Below, one piece after another: positions 53,334 through 63,858 of a stretch of DNA of 64,000 bases (the first letter of the stretch is position 1; every line of letters starts with the position of its first letter). Made by a program: the position numbers and the translations under genes. The DNA is from Archilochus colubris (lineage: Eukaryota > Chordata > Aves > Apodiformes > Trochilidae). The DNA lies in NCBI GenBank assembly GCA_023079485.1, contig CM041092.1, positions 6,324,627 to 6,388,626 on the forward strand. Direction: 5' to 3'. The notes under the pieces were generated by a model. That model worked only from the letters and a program-made list of their open reading frames with translations. It was not told the DNA's origin and did not search any database.

Positions 53334-53419
53334 CCGCTCAGCCCCGCAGCGCGGAGGGGCGCGGCGGAGCGGCCGCGGGCGGAGCGAAGATGGAGGCTCA
53401 GCGGCGGCCGCCCGCCCAT
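53334..53419 (-). CDS. Candidate first coding exon, leftward gene
   Basis: On the minus strand the sequence CGG|GTGAGT gives a near-consensus splice donor, with the last exon base at 53334. Upstream on the same strand an ATG at 53419-53417 lies in a good context (G at -3, G at +4) and stays open for 28 codons plus two bases to the donor, so the junction would fall inside a codon. The peptide starts MGGRPPLSLHL, contains five arginines and no acidic residue, and is rich in alanine, serine and leucine, as in mitochondrial presequences. GC-rich promoter DNA yields such peptides easily. The exon may equally be non-coding 5' UTR, with translation starting in exon 2 outside this window or unseen within it. 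I cannot name the gene. The 5' end is unknown and lies to the right of 53419. Confidence 0.35.
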
Positions 53420-53566
53420 CCCGGCACGGCGGCGGGGCGAGGAACCGACGCCCTCTGCCGGGCAGCGGCGGTGGGGTCCGGGAGGTGGTGTCTGGGGATG
53501 GATCCCCCCAACAAGGGGTCCGGGCATGGTGTGAGAGGACAACCCGAGGGTCCGGGGACGGCATGA
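53390..53566 (+). CDS. Candidate rightward start or upstream ORF
   Basis: A plus-strand ATG at 53390 sits in GCGAAGATGG, with A at -3 and G at +4, and opens 58 codons (starting MEAQRRPPAHPGTAAG) to a stop at 53566, running into the minisatellite. The ATG overlaps the YY1-like site, a combination seen at many vertebrate starts. The frame is also open upstream to 53048 because the DNA is GC-rich, so openness is weak evidence. The last 17 codons or so are encoded by minisatellite repeats. It could be the start of exon 1 of a rightward gene with an unrecognised donor (GAG|GTGGTG near 53482 is poor), an upstream ORF, or nothing. Confidence 0.2.
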   Translation: MEAQRRPPAHPGTAAGRGTDALCRAAAVGSGRWCLGMDPPNKGSGHGVRGQPEGPGTA

Positions 53567-54080
53567 GGGGACGCCTCATGTCACCTCACCTCACCTCGCC
53601 TCGCTCGGGGGTTCGGGCACGGTGTGAGGGGACGCCTCACCTCGCTCGAGGGTCTGTGGTGTGAGAGGACGACCCGGGGGTCCGGGCACGGTGTGAGGGA
53701 ACACCTCGCCTCGCCTCGCCTTGCTCGGGGGTCCGGACAAGGTGTGAGGGGACGCACCAGGGGTCCAGAGGCGGCATAAGGAAGGGGTGCCCCGCCTCGC
53801 CTCTGCCGGGGGTCCGGGCATGGTGTGAGGGGACGCCTCACCTCTCTCGAGAGTCTGGGCACGTTATGAGGGGACGCCTCGCCTAGCCTTGCTCGGGGGC
53901 CCGGGCACGGTGTGAGGGGACACCCCTGGGGTCCGGGGACGGCATAAGGGGACGCCTCGCTTCGCCTCACCTAACCTCACCTCGCCTCGCCTCGCCTCAC
54001 TCGGGGGTCCGGGCACGGTGTGAGGGGACGCCTCGCCTCGCCTCGCTCGAGGGTCTGGGCATGGCGTGAGGGGATACCCG
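53515..54080. repeat. GC-rich minisatellite with higher-order structure
   Basis: About thirteen related units share the core GGGGTCCGGGCACGGTGTGA, followed by GGGGACGCCTC and a variable tail of CACCT/CGCCT pentamers. Units start near 53515, 53548, 53607, 53649, 53676, 53727, 53760, 53808, 53851, 53895, 53928, 54003 and 54050 and vary from about 27 to 75 bp. Every frame over it is largely open because the repeat lacks stops; those proline- and arginine-rich frames are not genes. The array begins directly downstream of the CpG-island core and probably varies in length between individuals. Confidence 0.95.
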
Positions 54081-54168
54081 GATGCGGGTCTCGAGGCGGA
54101 GGTTCGGAGGTAGCCGTGTGGGCTGCCCTGGTCCCGCCGGTCAGGGCGGTGCTGATGCTCACAGCCCG

Positions 54169-54176
54169 GTGAGGTT
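54169..54176 (+). other. Candidate splice donor, rightward gene
   Basis: CCCG|GTGAGG on the plus strand matches the donor consensus at most positions and sits at the right edge of the CpG island, after the minisatellite. If a rightward transcript starts in the island core, its first exon could end here. No acceptor or downstream exon is visible. Confidence 0.25.
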
Positions 54177-57100
54177 CGGGCGGTCTGGTCCGACAGGCGT
54201 GTGCTACCACGATTCTCGCAGAGGCTTAAAACCCCTGCGGAAAGTTATTTCTTGGGGTTGTAAAATAAAGAGAGCGGGTTTTCTACGTCTTGTGAAACAC
54301 ACAGTAGGTCCACTAAGCGAGTCGATAATTTTTAAATTTAATTTGAGATTTAATTGTATAATTATCCCACACCAAATTCCCCGTTCTGCGGTTTTTTCAC
54401 TGATCTAATCCTAATCGCCGGGCGGTGCTGAGGAAACTGCCATAACGACCCCAGATAATCACCAGCTACAAGCTTTGCTGGAGAAACATTAGCCCCGTTG
54501 ACTTTCAAAGTCATCAAAGTCATCTTTTCAGGAATTTAATTAGTGCAAGAGATCACCAAACTGGCTGAAATCCTCGACTAAGGAGGGAATATTTATTGAT
54601 TGCAGGAAGAGGAGGCAGGGTGGATACTGAATCCATCACTTTTTAAACACATGAAGTGAATTATCTCAATTTAGTTTATCTGTACTGCCTAAAAATTCAA
54701 GTAGGCATTTATTCAGCACAGCAAACTTTATTTTATATACCCAGACAGTAAGTTTAGGTTCAGGAAAAATTAATGCACATATCCAGCTTAGCAAGTACCA
54801 GGTGATTATACACACAATGAAATGACTATAATATTTACTCCAGCTTTCTGCATACTTTTTATTTCTGTGTTGTAAAGAGGGTTCATTCTCACACTATGTG
54901 GAGTGTGAAACTAATTATGACTACTGAGAGTGAGAAACAACTCCACTGATGTGAAGCTGGCATAAATGAATGACAATCAGGTCTTCCAGACTAATACATG
55001 ACCTTTGTGCCAACACTGAACCCCAGGGATAACCTGTTCAGGTTCCAAAAATTAGCTCACCAAACATTTTCCATCCAACAAGAACAATGTATATAATGTT
55101 TTAATGCACATAGTTGTGTCGCTCATGTTCCCCTTATTATTTTTTCTTTACAGGAATATTAAACATCGGTGAATCCTAATGCAGGGACTGTTCACCTCAC
55201 CAGAGCATCTGCAGACCCCAAATGCAACCAGAATCTCGGTGTGCTGGGTACCATGTAACAAACACATGTTCCTGCCTCAGAGAGCTTACATCTTACAAAG
55301 GCAAGAGACAGCAGGGTAGAAATGAAAGCAGAGCTGTCATGGTACTTATCATAAGACATGAAATCCAGATCAGAGGCTGTAACACAAGTTTCCAGGTTCA
55401 TCCCTGCCCATTGTTCTCTTGAATTATTGGGCATCATCCTGGAAGTTTACTGGGAAAGTCCACCAGAGATTGCATTCAAGCTGGTCAGGAATGTTCCAAA
55501 CTAAGTTTTTTGAGGAAAGTTATATTTAACAAACCCTTCCTCAAAGATTATTTGTTTTGAAAAGTTTTTTTTCTTAGCTGTCTCCCAGGCCCTACCCCAA
55601 ATGCCCAGCAGTGACTGCCTGGGGGCACCCACCCTGGCTGCACCAGCCCCAGCTGCCCTGCTCTGCTGCCCATTTCTTTCTTCCACTGACAAGTTTTAAA
55701 AGGTCTCATTTTTGTCTGATACAGAATGGGAAACACCTCTGGAAATGTCAGGAGTTTCTCATAAGCCACACCAGGTTTTATTCCTGGCTGGCCTTGTGTG
55801 GGCAGATATACTGTTCCTCTTCTTGCAGCTCCTGCATTTTGCTCTGCTGAGAATACCTGCATCTTGCACCCCACGGTTAAGCTGGAGCTGAAGCATCTGG
55901 GAAACTGTACTGCTGCCAACTTCAGCTTAATTGGTCAATGCAGAGTTTGCATTAATGCAGCTAATCTAGCATCTGGACTCCATCCCCCACTAGCCCTGGG
56001 AGTAGTAGCACTGATGAAAAGAAGAGGGCAAGGAAAGAGTCCTCACTGTCCTACATCCAGCTGAGTGCCTGCTCCCATCCCTGCACGTATTTTGCCTTCA
56101 ATTCTCTTCCCTGAGATTTTAGTTTTTCTCAAAGACTTTACAGAGGATTATATATATACCTAAAAGATGTGTAGGGAAGAAATACAGTGCAAACATCTAG
56201 GAAATACCTGGAATAAAGCTGGTTTTCTCAATTTGAGTAGAAAAGCTGAAGAGACCAAGAAGCATCAACAGGAAAATAAAAGCACAAATTTAGAGCATGA
56301 AGGAGCTTGGAACTCATAGTAACCTGTTAGGCTTTTTTTTTCAGCCCACATCACTTGTTTCTTCTTCTTTCTGCTATTTGAGATCCTTTTGTTACATGGA
56401 TGTCACCTGCTTTGTGGGGCTCAAAGAAAGAAAACGAGTACCCAAGCACTGTGAGAAGTGGAAGCATTACTCCAGTTCTTCCTCATGGATGAGTGGCTCA
56501 GCCTAAGAAGGGAATAACAAAACCAGTTGAATGACAGCTTGGATCAAATTCATAATGACCTGGTTTGTACAGGCCAGGTGTTATGTAGATTGCAGCTTGT
56601 TATTGTGCAAAATTTTGGCAAGCCTTGCGATGCAATAGCCAGTTCCAGCAGAGCTGGGCAGAAAGCCACAAACTACAGGCAGGTCTATCTGCAGCAAGAT
56701 GGGCAAAGAAGCCACCATCTTTGGTCCTTGGTACCGTGGGGGACTTGAACCAACCTGTCTGCTTGGCATCTGGAATAAAGCTTATCAAATACCAGTGAAT
56801 GGTTTAAAAAGATGGAATTCCAGGCTTAAAAATGAAGAGGAAAAAACACAAAAACACATCGCCAGGTTCATTGTCTGTTTCTTAGGGAGCAAAAATTCAG
56901 AGGGAAACAGCATGAGTTAACAAGCTTGCACTACAGCATTAAGGGAAAGTGAGCAAACTGTTACAAAATGACCCTAACAATATATTCTGCATTATTAGGA
57001 ATTCTTTCATAATACTGTATTAATTCTTATGGTATCTAAAAGTAGTAACTCGAGTGATGCAGATGAGGAGCTATCAAAATTAGGGCTCACCTGTGATTTG

Positions 57101-57484
57101 TTTTCTCACTTTTTACCACTTATATGCACAGATTGTGATTTGTTACTTCAGCTAGTTGGGCTAAATTTTGTAATTTCTTTAGACAGCTGTTTTTTCAAAA
57201 GAGGCACACATACACACACACAAAAACCAAACCACATGAAAGAAAGTAACTCTGGCACAATTTTTGTCATAATAATTAGTGTTGAACATTCAGGAAATCT
57301 GAATGCTTTTCACAAATACTCAGTGTTTATTCATGTGCCCCAAAGTTAATAAAAGGGACTGTACAAATCAGATCAAAGCCAGCTAGATGAATTGATCAGG
57401 TTTCTATTTTTTGTTATAATGGAGACTTTGTAAGCCTGGTGGTAGTGGTGTTTTTACTTGGTGCCACAAAAGGTAGTACAGGCC

Positions 57485-57539
57485 AGAAGAAGGAAAAAAT
57501 AAAGAAAAAAAAAAAAAAAAAGAGGAAAAAAAGAAAAAT
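57485..57539 (+). repeat. A-rich polypurine tract
   Basis: Nearly pure A/G over 55 bases with a single T at 57500, including an A17-18 run. This is a third, shorter member of the polypurine tracts seen at 14.4 and 48.8 kb. Confidence 0.9.
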
Positions 57540-58048
57540 CTGAACTATGCAATCTTTACCAGAATATTATAACTGCAAATAAACGTCAGCTTTTTCCATA
57601 TAGATGAAGTATGGCATTTTTACTGTAGTAGTATCAGCTTTCATACTGAAGTCAAGGGCACCACAGAAAAGAAGCAGAAAGCCAAGCAGATAATGAATGC
57701 CTGCCACAATGGATTTGCACAGTTTTAGACAAGTGGTATGTACAGGACAGGCACAAAGTAGGTGTGGTTAGCTGGGCTTCAAGGCGAGCTACAAGGAGTT
57801 TCTTGAATTTCTTATTGTTCCAGAACTTACACTGAGGTTTAGAAGTTATTTTTAATAGTCTATTATAAGATGGGATCATGAGAACCTGAAAAAAGAAATT
57901 ATCCTCTCATCCTTAGGGGCAGTGCCTCAGAAATCGATGCTAATGAACAGACTGCAGCATAAGGAAGCTCACATTTCCCCCTCTGCACCAATTTTGTGCA
58001 TTCACAAGGGACACTGCAAGTGCCATCATGTGTAATTAGAAACAGGGA

Positions 58049-58057
58049 GGGGGGGGG
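58049..58057 (+). repeat. Short G run
   Basis: A run of about nine G preceded by AGGGA on the plus strand. Confidence 0.85.
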
Positions 58058-60872
58058 AAAGGATATCGTTCATTCACACTTCTCATGGTGTCACTTCTTT
58101 GTGGCAGATTTAACAGAGATTAAACAGGCATTCAGTTTAATACTAGCCCTATTAAGGACCAAACATAATTTATTTTTAATTATGGAGTTATCAAGACACC
58201 AGCATAATTGACAGCAGTCCTGTTGTGAACATATCCTTAGATGATGATTTCTTTAGTAACAGAGAAATGCATACAGGCAAGATACTTATCTTTACAAATG
58301 TTCTTGTTAGAGTATACCTCAGTGAATAGTTACAGCCAGTCTTAATGTTGGGCCCAAACCCCCCACCCACTAATGAGTACAATGCTCCAAATCCCCATGT
58401 GCATCCCTGCCCAATCCTGAAATAACTGCTGAGCCAGGATTTGGAATCAATCCTCCCTGCAGCACTGACTTTGCTGGACATGCACAAGTTGATCAGCACA
58501 CCTGACCCCCCTTCTCCCCAAGCCATCTGTCCCTTCCAGGTCTCCACCTGAGTTCTGCTTTGTGTCCCAAAGATGATGGCAAGTGTTTCCTAAGGGACAC
58601 ACATCTCCTCTTTCCATGACTCTATTATACAACACAGTTCAAGGCACAGGTAGCAGGGGGGTTAAATTGCAAATCAGATGTAAATAACAGGGGAGAATTA
58701 AGCCCTCTCATCACCTAGTGGCTCCCCAGCCACCTTTCAGGGACGTGTTCTCTCATCCCTTCCATTCCCACTCCCCACTGTGTACCACACCACAGGGCAT
58801 CACAGGTGTTGCATATGACACAGAAGTTTGGCTATAGAGCCATAAAAGAGCTTTTCTGATAAAAGGGACTGGAAGTGGAAATTTTTCTCCATGGCTGAAT
58901 ATTCTTGTCCAGCTTCTTCCTTTGCAGACACATCAGCAACCCAAGCACTCGAGGTGGGCTGAGGTCTGTCTGCTTTCTGTACCCAGCAAGCACCATGACA
59001 AACAGCAGCTGTGTGGCTGGAATTGTCCCTGAACATTTGACACAGTGAAAATCTTTCCAAGTGCAGGTTAACTTATACAAAAGGGAGGAAAAGTTTGAAT
59101 GTTTATAGTATTCTCACTCTGGATGCAGTTGGGAAAAGCTGACTTGCATAGATCACTGGCTGCTATAAAATAATCATTTTACATTATCATTTAGACTTAA
59201 GAACCAATGTCCTACCTTACATCCACCAAAGAAAAGCATTAACTACTTGCATTCTACACCCTTTTGGGGAAAAAACCCTCTGTCAGCAGGTCTGCTCACT
59301 CACCTGTATCAGCTCTAGTATGTGAAAATCAGAAAACACCACCTGTGACCAACTGTAGTAGAATGGGGTGTGTATTTTTGTCACCAACCCTGGAATCATT
59401 TGTCCTGTTCAAATTTCAATATCATCTTGAGTGTTATTTTTGAGGATGCACTCCCAGACCTTTTGATGCCAGTGCTGGGTTGAAGGAGGAATATTTATCA
59501 GAAAACACATAAATTATCACACAGAACACAACTACCAGAACAGCCCAATTATCTTCTTGGCTAGAGTCCTGAAGTTTAAAAATGTGATGGCCTTTTTAAT
59601 GTTCAAGGAAACATGATGCTTGAGTTTCTCTGTAAGAGACAGCTCTTTACAAGTACCGTGGTGGTTAAAGAAAAGCATGAGCAGGGTGGAGGATGAAGCA
59701 ATGCACCTGCCACCTATTCACCAGCTCTGGCAGGTTAAGAAGTCCACCTGCCATGAAAAAAGAAGAAAATCTTCAATGGAGGCACTTCACAAGCTATTAA
59801 CCTTTCCTGATTGGAGTCTTGCTTTACAGAAAGAGCAGCAAGTATCTACTCAGAGAAGGGCTTCCCTGCAAATAGGCACAGGCAATAATTTAGCAGCTGG
59901 GGGACCTGTCATGTATTAAGGTTTTAGTGTCTTGAGACACTACTTATTTAGTAAAAAAGGTGATAATAAGAGATAAAGGAGGCTCATGCTAGCAGCTAAC
60001 TCTTAGATTTGAAATCTATCAATGACTATGGAGAAGAAAATTGAAAGTCAAGATTTTTTTTTTTTATCATTTCGGTTTTGCTTCAGGGTTCTTATTTGCT
60101 CATTTTTAGTCCTTCCATTCCACTGCTTTAATTAAGTGTTGCATACAAGGTAAGGGATTTGCTCAACACAATCAATAATGGCATTCTGATGCTGATGTTA
60201 AATTGACTTGCTATTTTTAACACGCTGCTTACTTATTGCCTATCATCCTTAAGTCACACCCTGGGGCTCTGCAGATAAAACACCAGCACAGGAGATTCCC
60301 AAAAAGGGTTTTGTCTCCAGGAAGTTGAATCCTCTCTGCACAAATCTGGTTTGACCCAGACACATTCATAATGAACGATGTCCACTTACTACCATACTTT
60401 ACTGGATTTGGCTGTCTTTGAAAATACCTTGCTCCAATTTATTATTTAAATTAAATGTCACCATGAAATAGAAAAGTGAACAAGAAAAAGACAAGGAAAG
60501 ACAAAAAAAAATATTAATACTGCAGAGCACAATTAAGATGAAAGAATGAGTAGAAATTCAGTCAGTTTTTTCAGATTTTGATGATTTCTCTTGCACTAAA
60601 AAGCTCTTGGCAACCTTTTCCTAAAGAACCAAAGACAAGAGGGATGTTTAACCCAGAGAAGAGTCTTCTCTTCATACCAGGTCTCTCTCTCCTTCTCCTG
60701 GATCTCCCTATTTAGTGCCTAAACATCACTGCACTCTTCAGAATTTGTATGCACCTTGTGTACCTCTGCAAATTGTTTCAGAATGTCTAAGTCCTATCTG
60801 TCTGTACACACAAACACTCTGAATGCACTATACATAATTTTCCATCACCTTACCAAGTTTTTAATAACATTC

Positions 60873-60898
60873 TAAAATTGCACTTTTGTGCAATTTTA
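60873..60898. repeat. Perfect 11 bp hairpin, TTTT loop
   Basis: TAAAATTGCAC, TTTT, GTGCAATTTTA. The arms carry TTGCAC/GTGCAA, which resemble C/EBP half-sites in inverted orientation. Eleven-base arms with a tetraloop are mildly unexpected by chance. Confidence 0.85.
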
Positions 60899-63818
60899 AT
60901 ATAAAATAACACATTCCTTTTCACTCTTTGCCATTAATAGTAAGGATTCAGTTTGAGCATCATTCACATCTGCCTAAGAGGGATTTTTGCAGAAAAGAGC
61001 TAAAGTTCAAGCACAGCCATGAAGCTGTGGGAACTATTTTCGTTACATCCTTTCTAAAGAAGACTGAAAGGTTTTAAAATCATCCTCTGCTCTTCTCTTC
61101 ATCTGTATTTAAGGGTGATGGTGAATTTGCCTGACACTTCCAGCCACGCCAGGTGTTTCGGTTCATTTCTCCTGAAGCCTTGCTTGCTATGCAGATCATT
61201 TTCCCACCCAGGTTCTCCTGCCAGAGAAACATGTCACAGCTCATTCACTTGTATTTCCAGCCTCCTACCAACAGGTAGGAATTAGTCCAGTCTACCTGCT
61301 CATCTCCACCACATTTCTGCTGCTAAGGCTACAGCTCAGTGTCGTTTCACTAATCAGGTAACCTCTGAAGCAAATCATTGCCACATTCTCCCACTTTAAT
61401 AATTCACAAAGCCATCCTGTGCAGCACACCCAGGAGCAGCAGCAGGGCAGGGAGAAATAGACCAGAACCTTTCTAAAGGCAACAATTGTGTGCTGTAGCA
61501 TGCCTTAAGATTACTATCTGATTAAAGCAACAGTACTAACTTTGAAAATGCTTTCCTCCCTCTGAAATCCTCATCTACTTACTTCTTCCTCCAGTCTCCA
61601 GGCATTTACTTTCCAGGCTGAATGCACATGAAAGAGGTTGAAACAGTTTGCTTGAATCATGCTCTTAGTAACTGCTAAGTTTCATAAATGAGTGACAGTT
61701 CTGTATTTATTTTTTTTTATACAAAAAGATTTTTTTAAAGATACTTCATAGTCCTAGGACCCACATGCATATGCTGAAATAGCCTTTCTTTTGCTATAGC
61801 CTTGGTTTTTAGCATCATACCAGATGCATTTACTAAGCAAATGTGGGTTTTTCAGATGTCAAGAAACAATACAGCTATTTTAGGCAAGTCTCATCACTTC
61901 CTAAGGATATATCTAACTGCTAGTGGAGCTCTCTGAACTTTATATTAGTCTGCATTGAAGCACTGCAGGATTAGTTCTAATTAACTGTCATCATGTCATT
62001 TTTCTCCCAACCATTCAGATTTAAAAAAAAAAATAATCCACAAAAAAACCCTAGCAGCAACCATGATTAAAATGTCTTTGTTTTCGATCCCAAACTTCAA
62101 TTTTAACTCACAGAGCTCTCAAGATCTTCTCCACACAGCCCTCAGCTTTCACATAGATAGTTGTGCCTTGTCTACCACATCTAAAAATAAGCATTTTTAA
62201 CAACATCTAAAGAGTTAGTTGTACAGAAGGTGAAAGAAGCTTAAGACCAATATTTAATATTAAATAAACACTTCCTTACCAAACCATTTATGCTCCCTGG
62301 TGCAAGAGTTTTGTGGATACCTGATTTATTCATTTATATTCCTTCAAGGAGCCTGTCAGAGCCTGTGAGCACACATTTAAAAATAATTTAAAAGGACATG
62401 AATTTATCAGTGAGCCAATGCCAACTAATGGCAAGTCACTAGTTGAACCCGTGCCGCCTGAAAATAACATTAAAAATTTTTACAACCCAGGCTTCTCCTA
62501 GTCTAGGATAGGTCTATAAACATCATTTTGACAGTGAACAGAACTTGTATCTCCCACCTCTGTAATAGGTGACAGCTTTCACCGAGCACATCAGCCACAA
62601 TATGATAGTGTGCACAATGGGAAGCCCCTGGTGACAAGAGCTGATAGAGAGATACACTTAAACCAAGTGGCTGGGAGTGATCACTGACTGTGAATGCTAA
62701 GAGGCAAAAAGGTGTCACTTTTACACAGGTCATCCCAAAACCTTAACGTTTACAAATCTCTTTAAGCTTATTTTACTGGGAGGAGGGGAAAGTATAGCAT
62801 TGCAAAAAATTAACACAAATTAAGTCATATTTTCCTTTTCAGTTGCTTAAAATATTGTAGGATAATCTACATTCAGTTGAAAATTATGCTCTAACATTCT
62901 TAATTCAATGATTCTGGGGAATGAGGTGAGGAATGGGCAAGTAGGAGGATAGGGCTCTCATCCTGTCCCTGATCAGTGTCTCCATTGCCACCAGCGAGCA
63001 CAGAACTCCAGGCAGACCACACTGGTCTGATCCATCCCTTAGGTTGTGTTGAGAACAATGGAATACAACCAGGTACTACCAGTAATGAAAAAGATTTATA
63101 TTTCTTCTGAAGGTCTGAAATGATGGAGATTTTTCTTCTATTACTTATTTGGCCCACTCAACCAAAAAAAAAAGAAACCAGAAAAACAAAACCAAAAAAA
63201 CACCACAAAAACCAAACTCTTTTTTAATAAAGCCTGTGGTGTCTTCAGACATCCATTGTCTTGAGTCATGTCTAGATTCCCCACTGTAGGATGCCCCCAT
63301 ACCTCACATTAGCAACTGTTGCTACTTTTTGTAAAAATGCTGGACCACCTAAGAGAAAACAGCAAAAAAGTCCCAATACACTGCTTTCAACTCTGAGCTG
63401 TAACTGGTAACTCGAATGCTGTTAAAGATGTAAGGATCTCACTAGCTTGTCTTGGAGGAACCTTCAACCAAAGTTAAGGTTTTATTTGGCAAAATGAGCA
63501 GCTAAGCTGTACATACACAAGCAATTTTTTTTATTTGTGACCCCCCCAGATCAAATCATAGCTGTCTGCATTGGGCAAGACAGCTGGCAAGATTAACCAA
63601 AGCTACTGGCACCAGTCTGCTTTACACAAGGTAAATAAATGCATTTAAATCTGTATGCACTACCAGGACCTGAAAAGGCACAGTCCATCTCTAATACTAT
63701 GTCCTGCAGTGGATCTGAACACAGAATTTTAAAGGAGGAATACCTAGTACCCAGCTTTAATGCTCAAACCAAAGCTGTAAAATGTTTCTTCAATCAATAA
63801 GGAGATTACAACAGGGCC

Positions 63819-63858
63819 AATATGAACAAGAACATTAAAATATGAACAAGAGAAACGT
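63819..63858. repeat. 20-bp tandem duplication
   Basis: AATATGAACAAGA occurs at 63819-63831 and 63839-63851, a period of 20 bases; the second copy then diverges. This is a small local duplication. Confidence 0.85.

Larger units (their letters stand above)
52770..54240. promoter_or_regulatory. CpG island, probable gene promoter
   Basis: CpG dinucleotides and G+C rise sharply at about 52770 and fall away by about 54240, while CpG is rare in the rest of the window. The core at 53200-53480 carries several GC boxes (GGGCGG at 53282-53300 and 53377-53382) and a YY1-like AAGATGGAGG at 53387. I saw no convincing TATA box. This is the typical architecture of a dispersed, ubiquitously active vertebrate promoter. 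A good splice donor on the minus strand and candidate starts on both strands (separate entries) make a divergent promoter possible. The transcription start is not determinable from sequence alone. Confidence 0.9.

Noticed and set aside
52774..53664. 296-codon plus-strand open frame across the CpG island
   Set aside because: It is open because GC-rich DNA lacks stops; other frames on both strands are open over the same bases, and it runs into the minisatellite. Its Arg/Pro/Gly/Ala composition is the usual artefact.
53581..53970. 129-codon minus frame of repeated TPCPDP/RRGE motifs
   Set aside because: The repeats in the peptide are simply the minisatellite units translated; neighbouring frames are open too.
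56735..56760. GTGGGGGACTTGAACCA-like word as a tRNA 3' half
   Set aside because: There is no matching anticodon or D-arm sequence upstream and no foldable cloverleaf. It is better explained by the LTR-like candidate or by chance.
59620..59919. 99-codon plus frame right of the island as a downstream exon
   Set aside because: It has no recognisable domain and no clear acceptor and donor pair, and the length is ordinary for chance.
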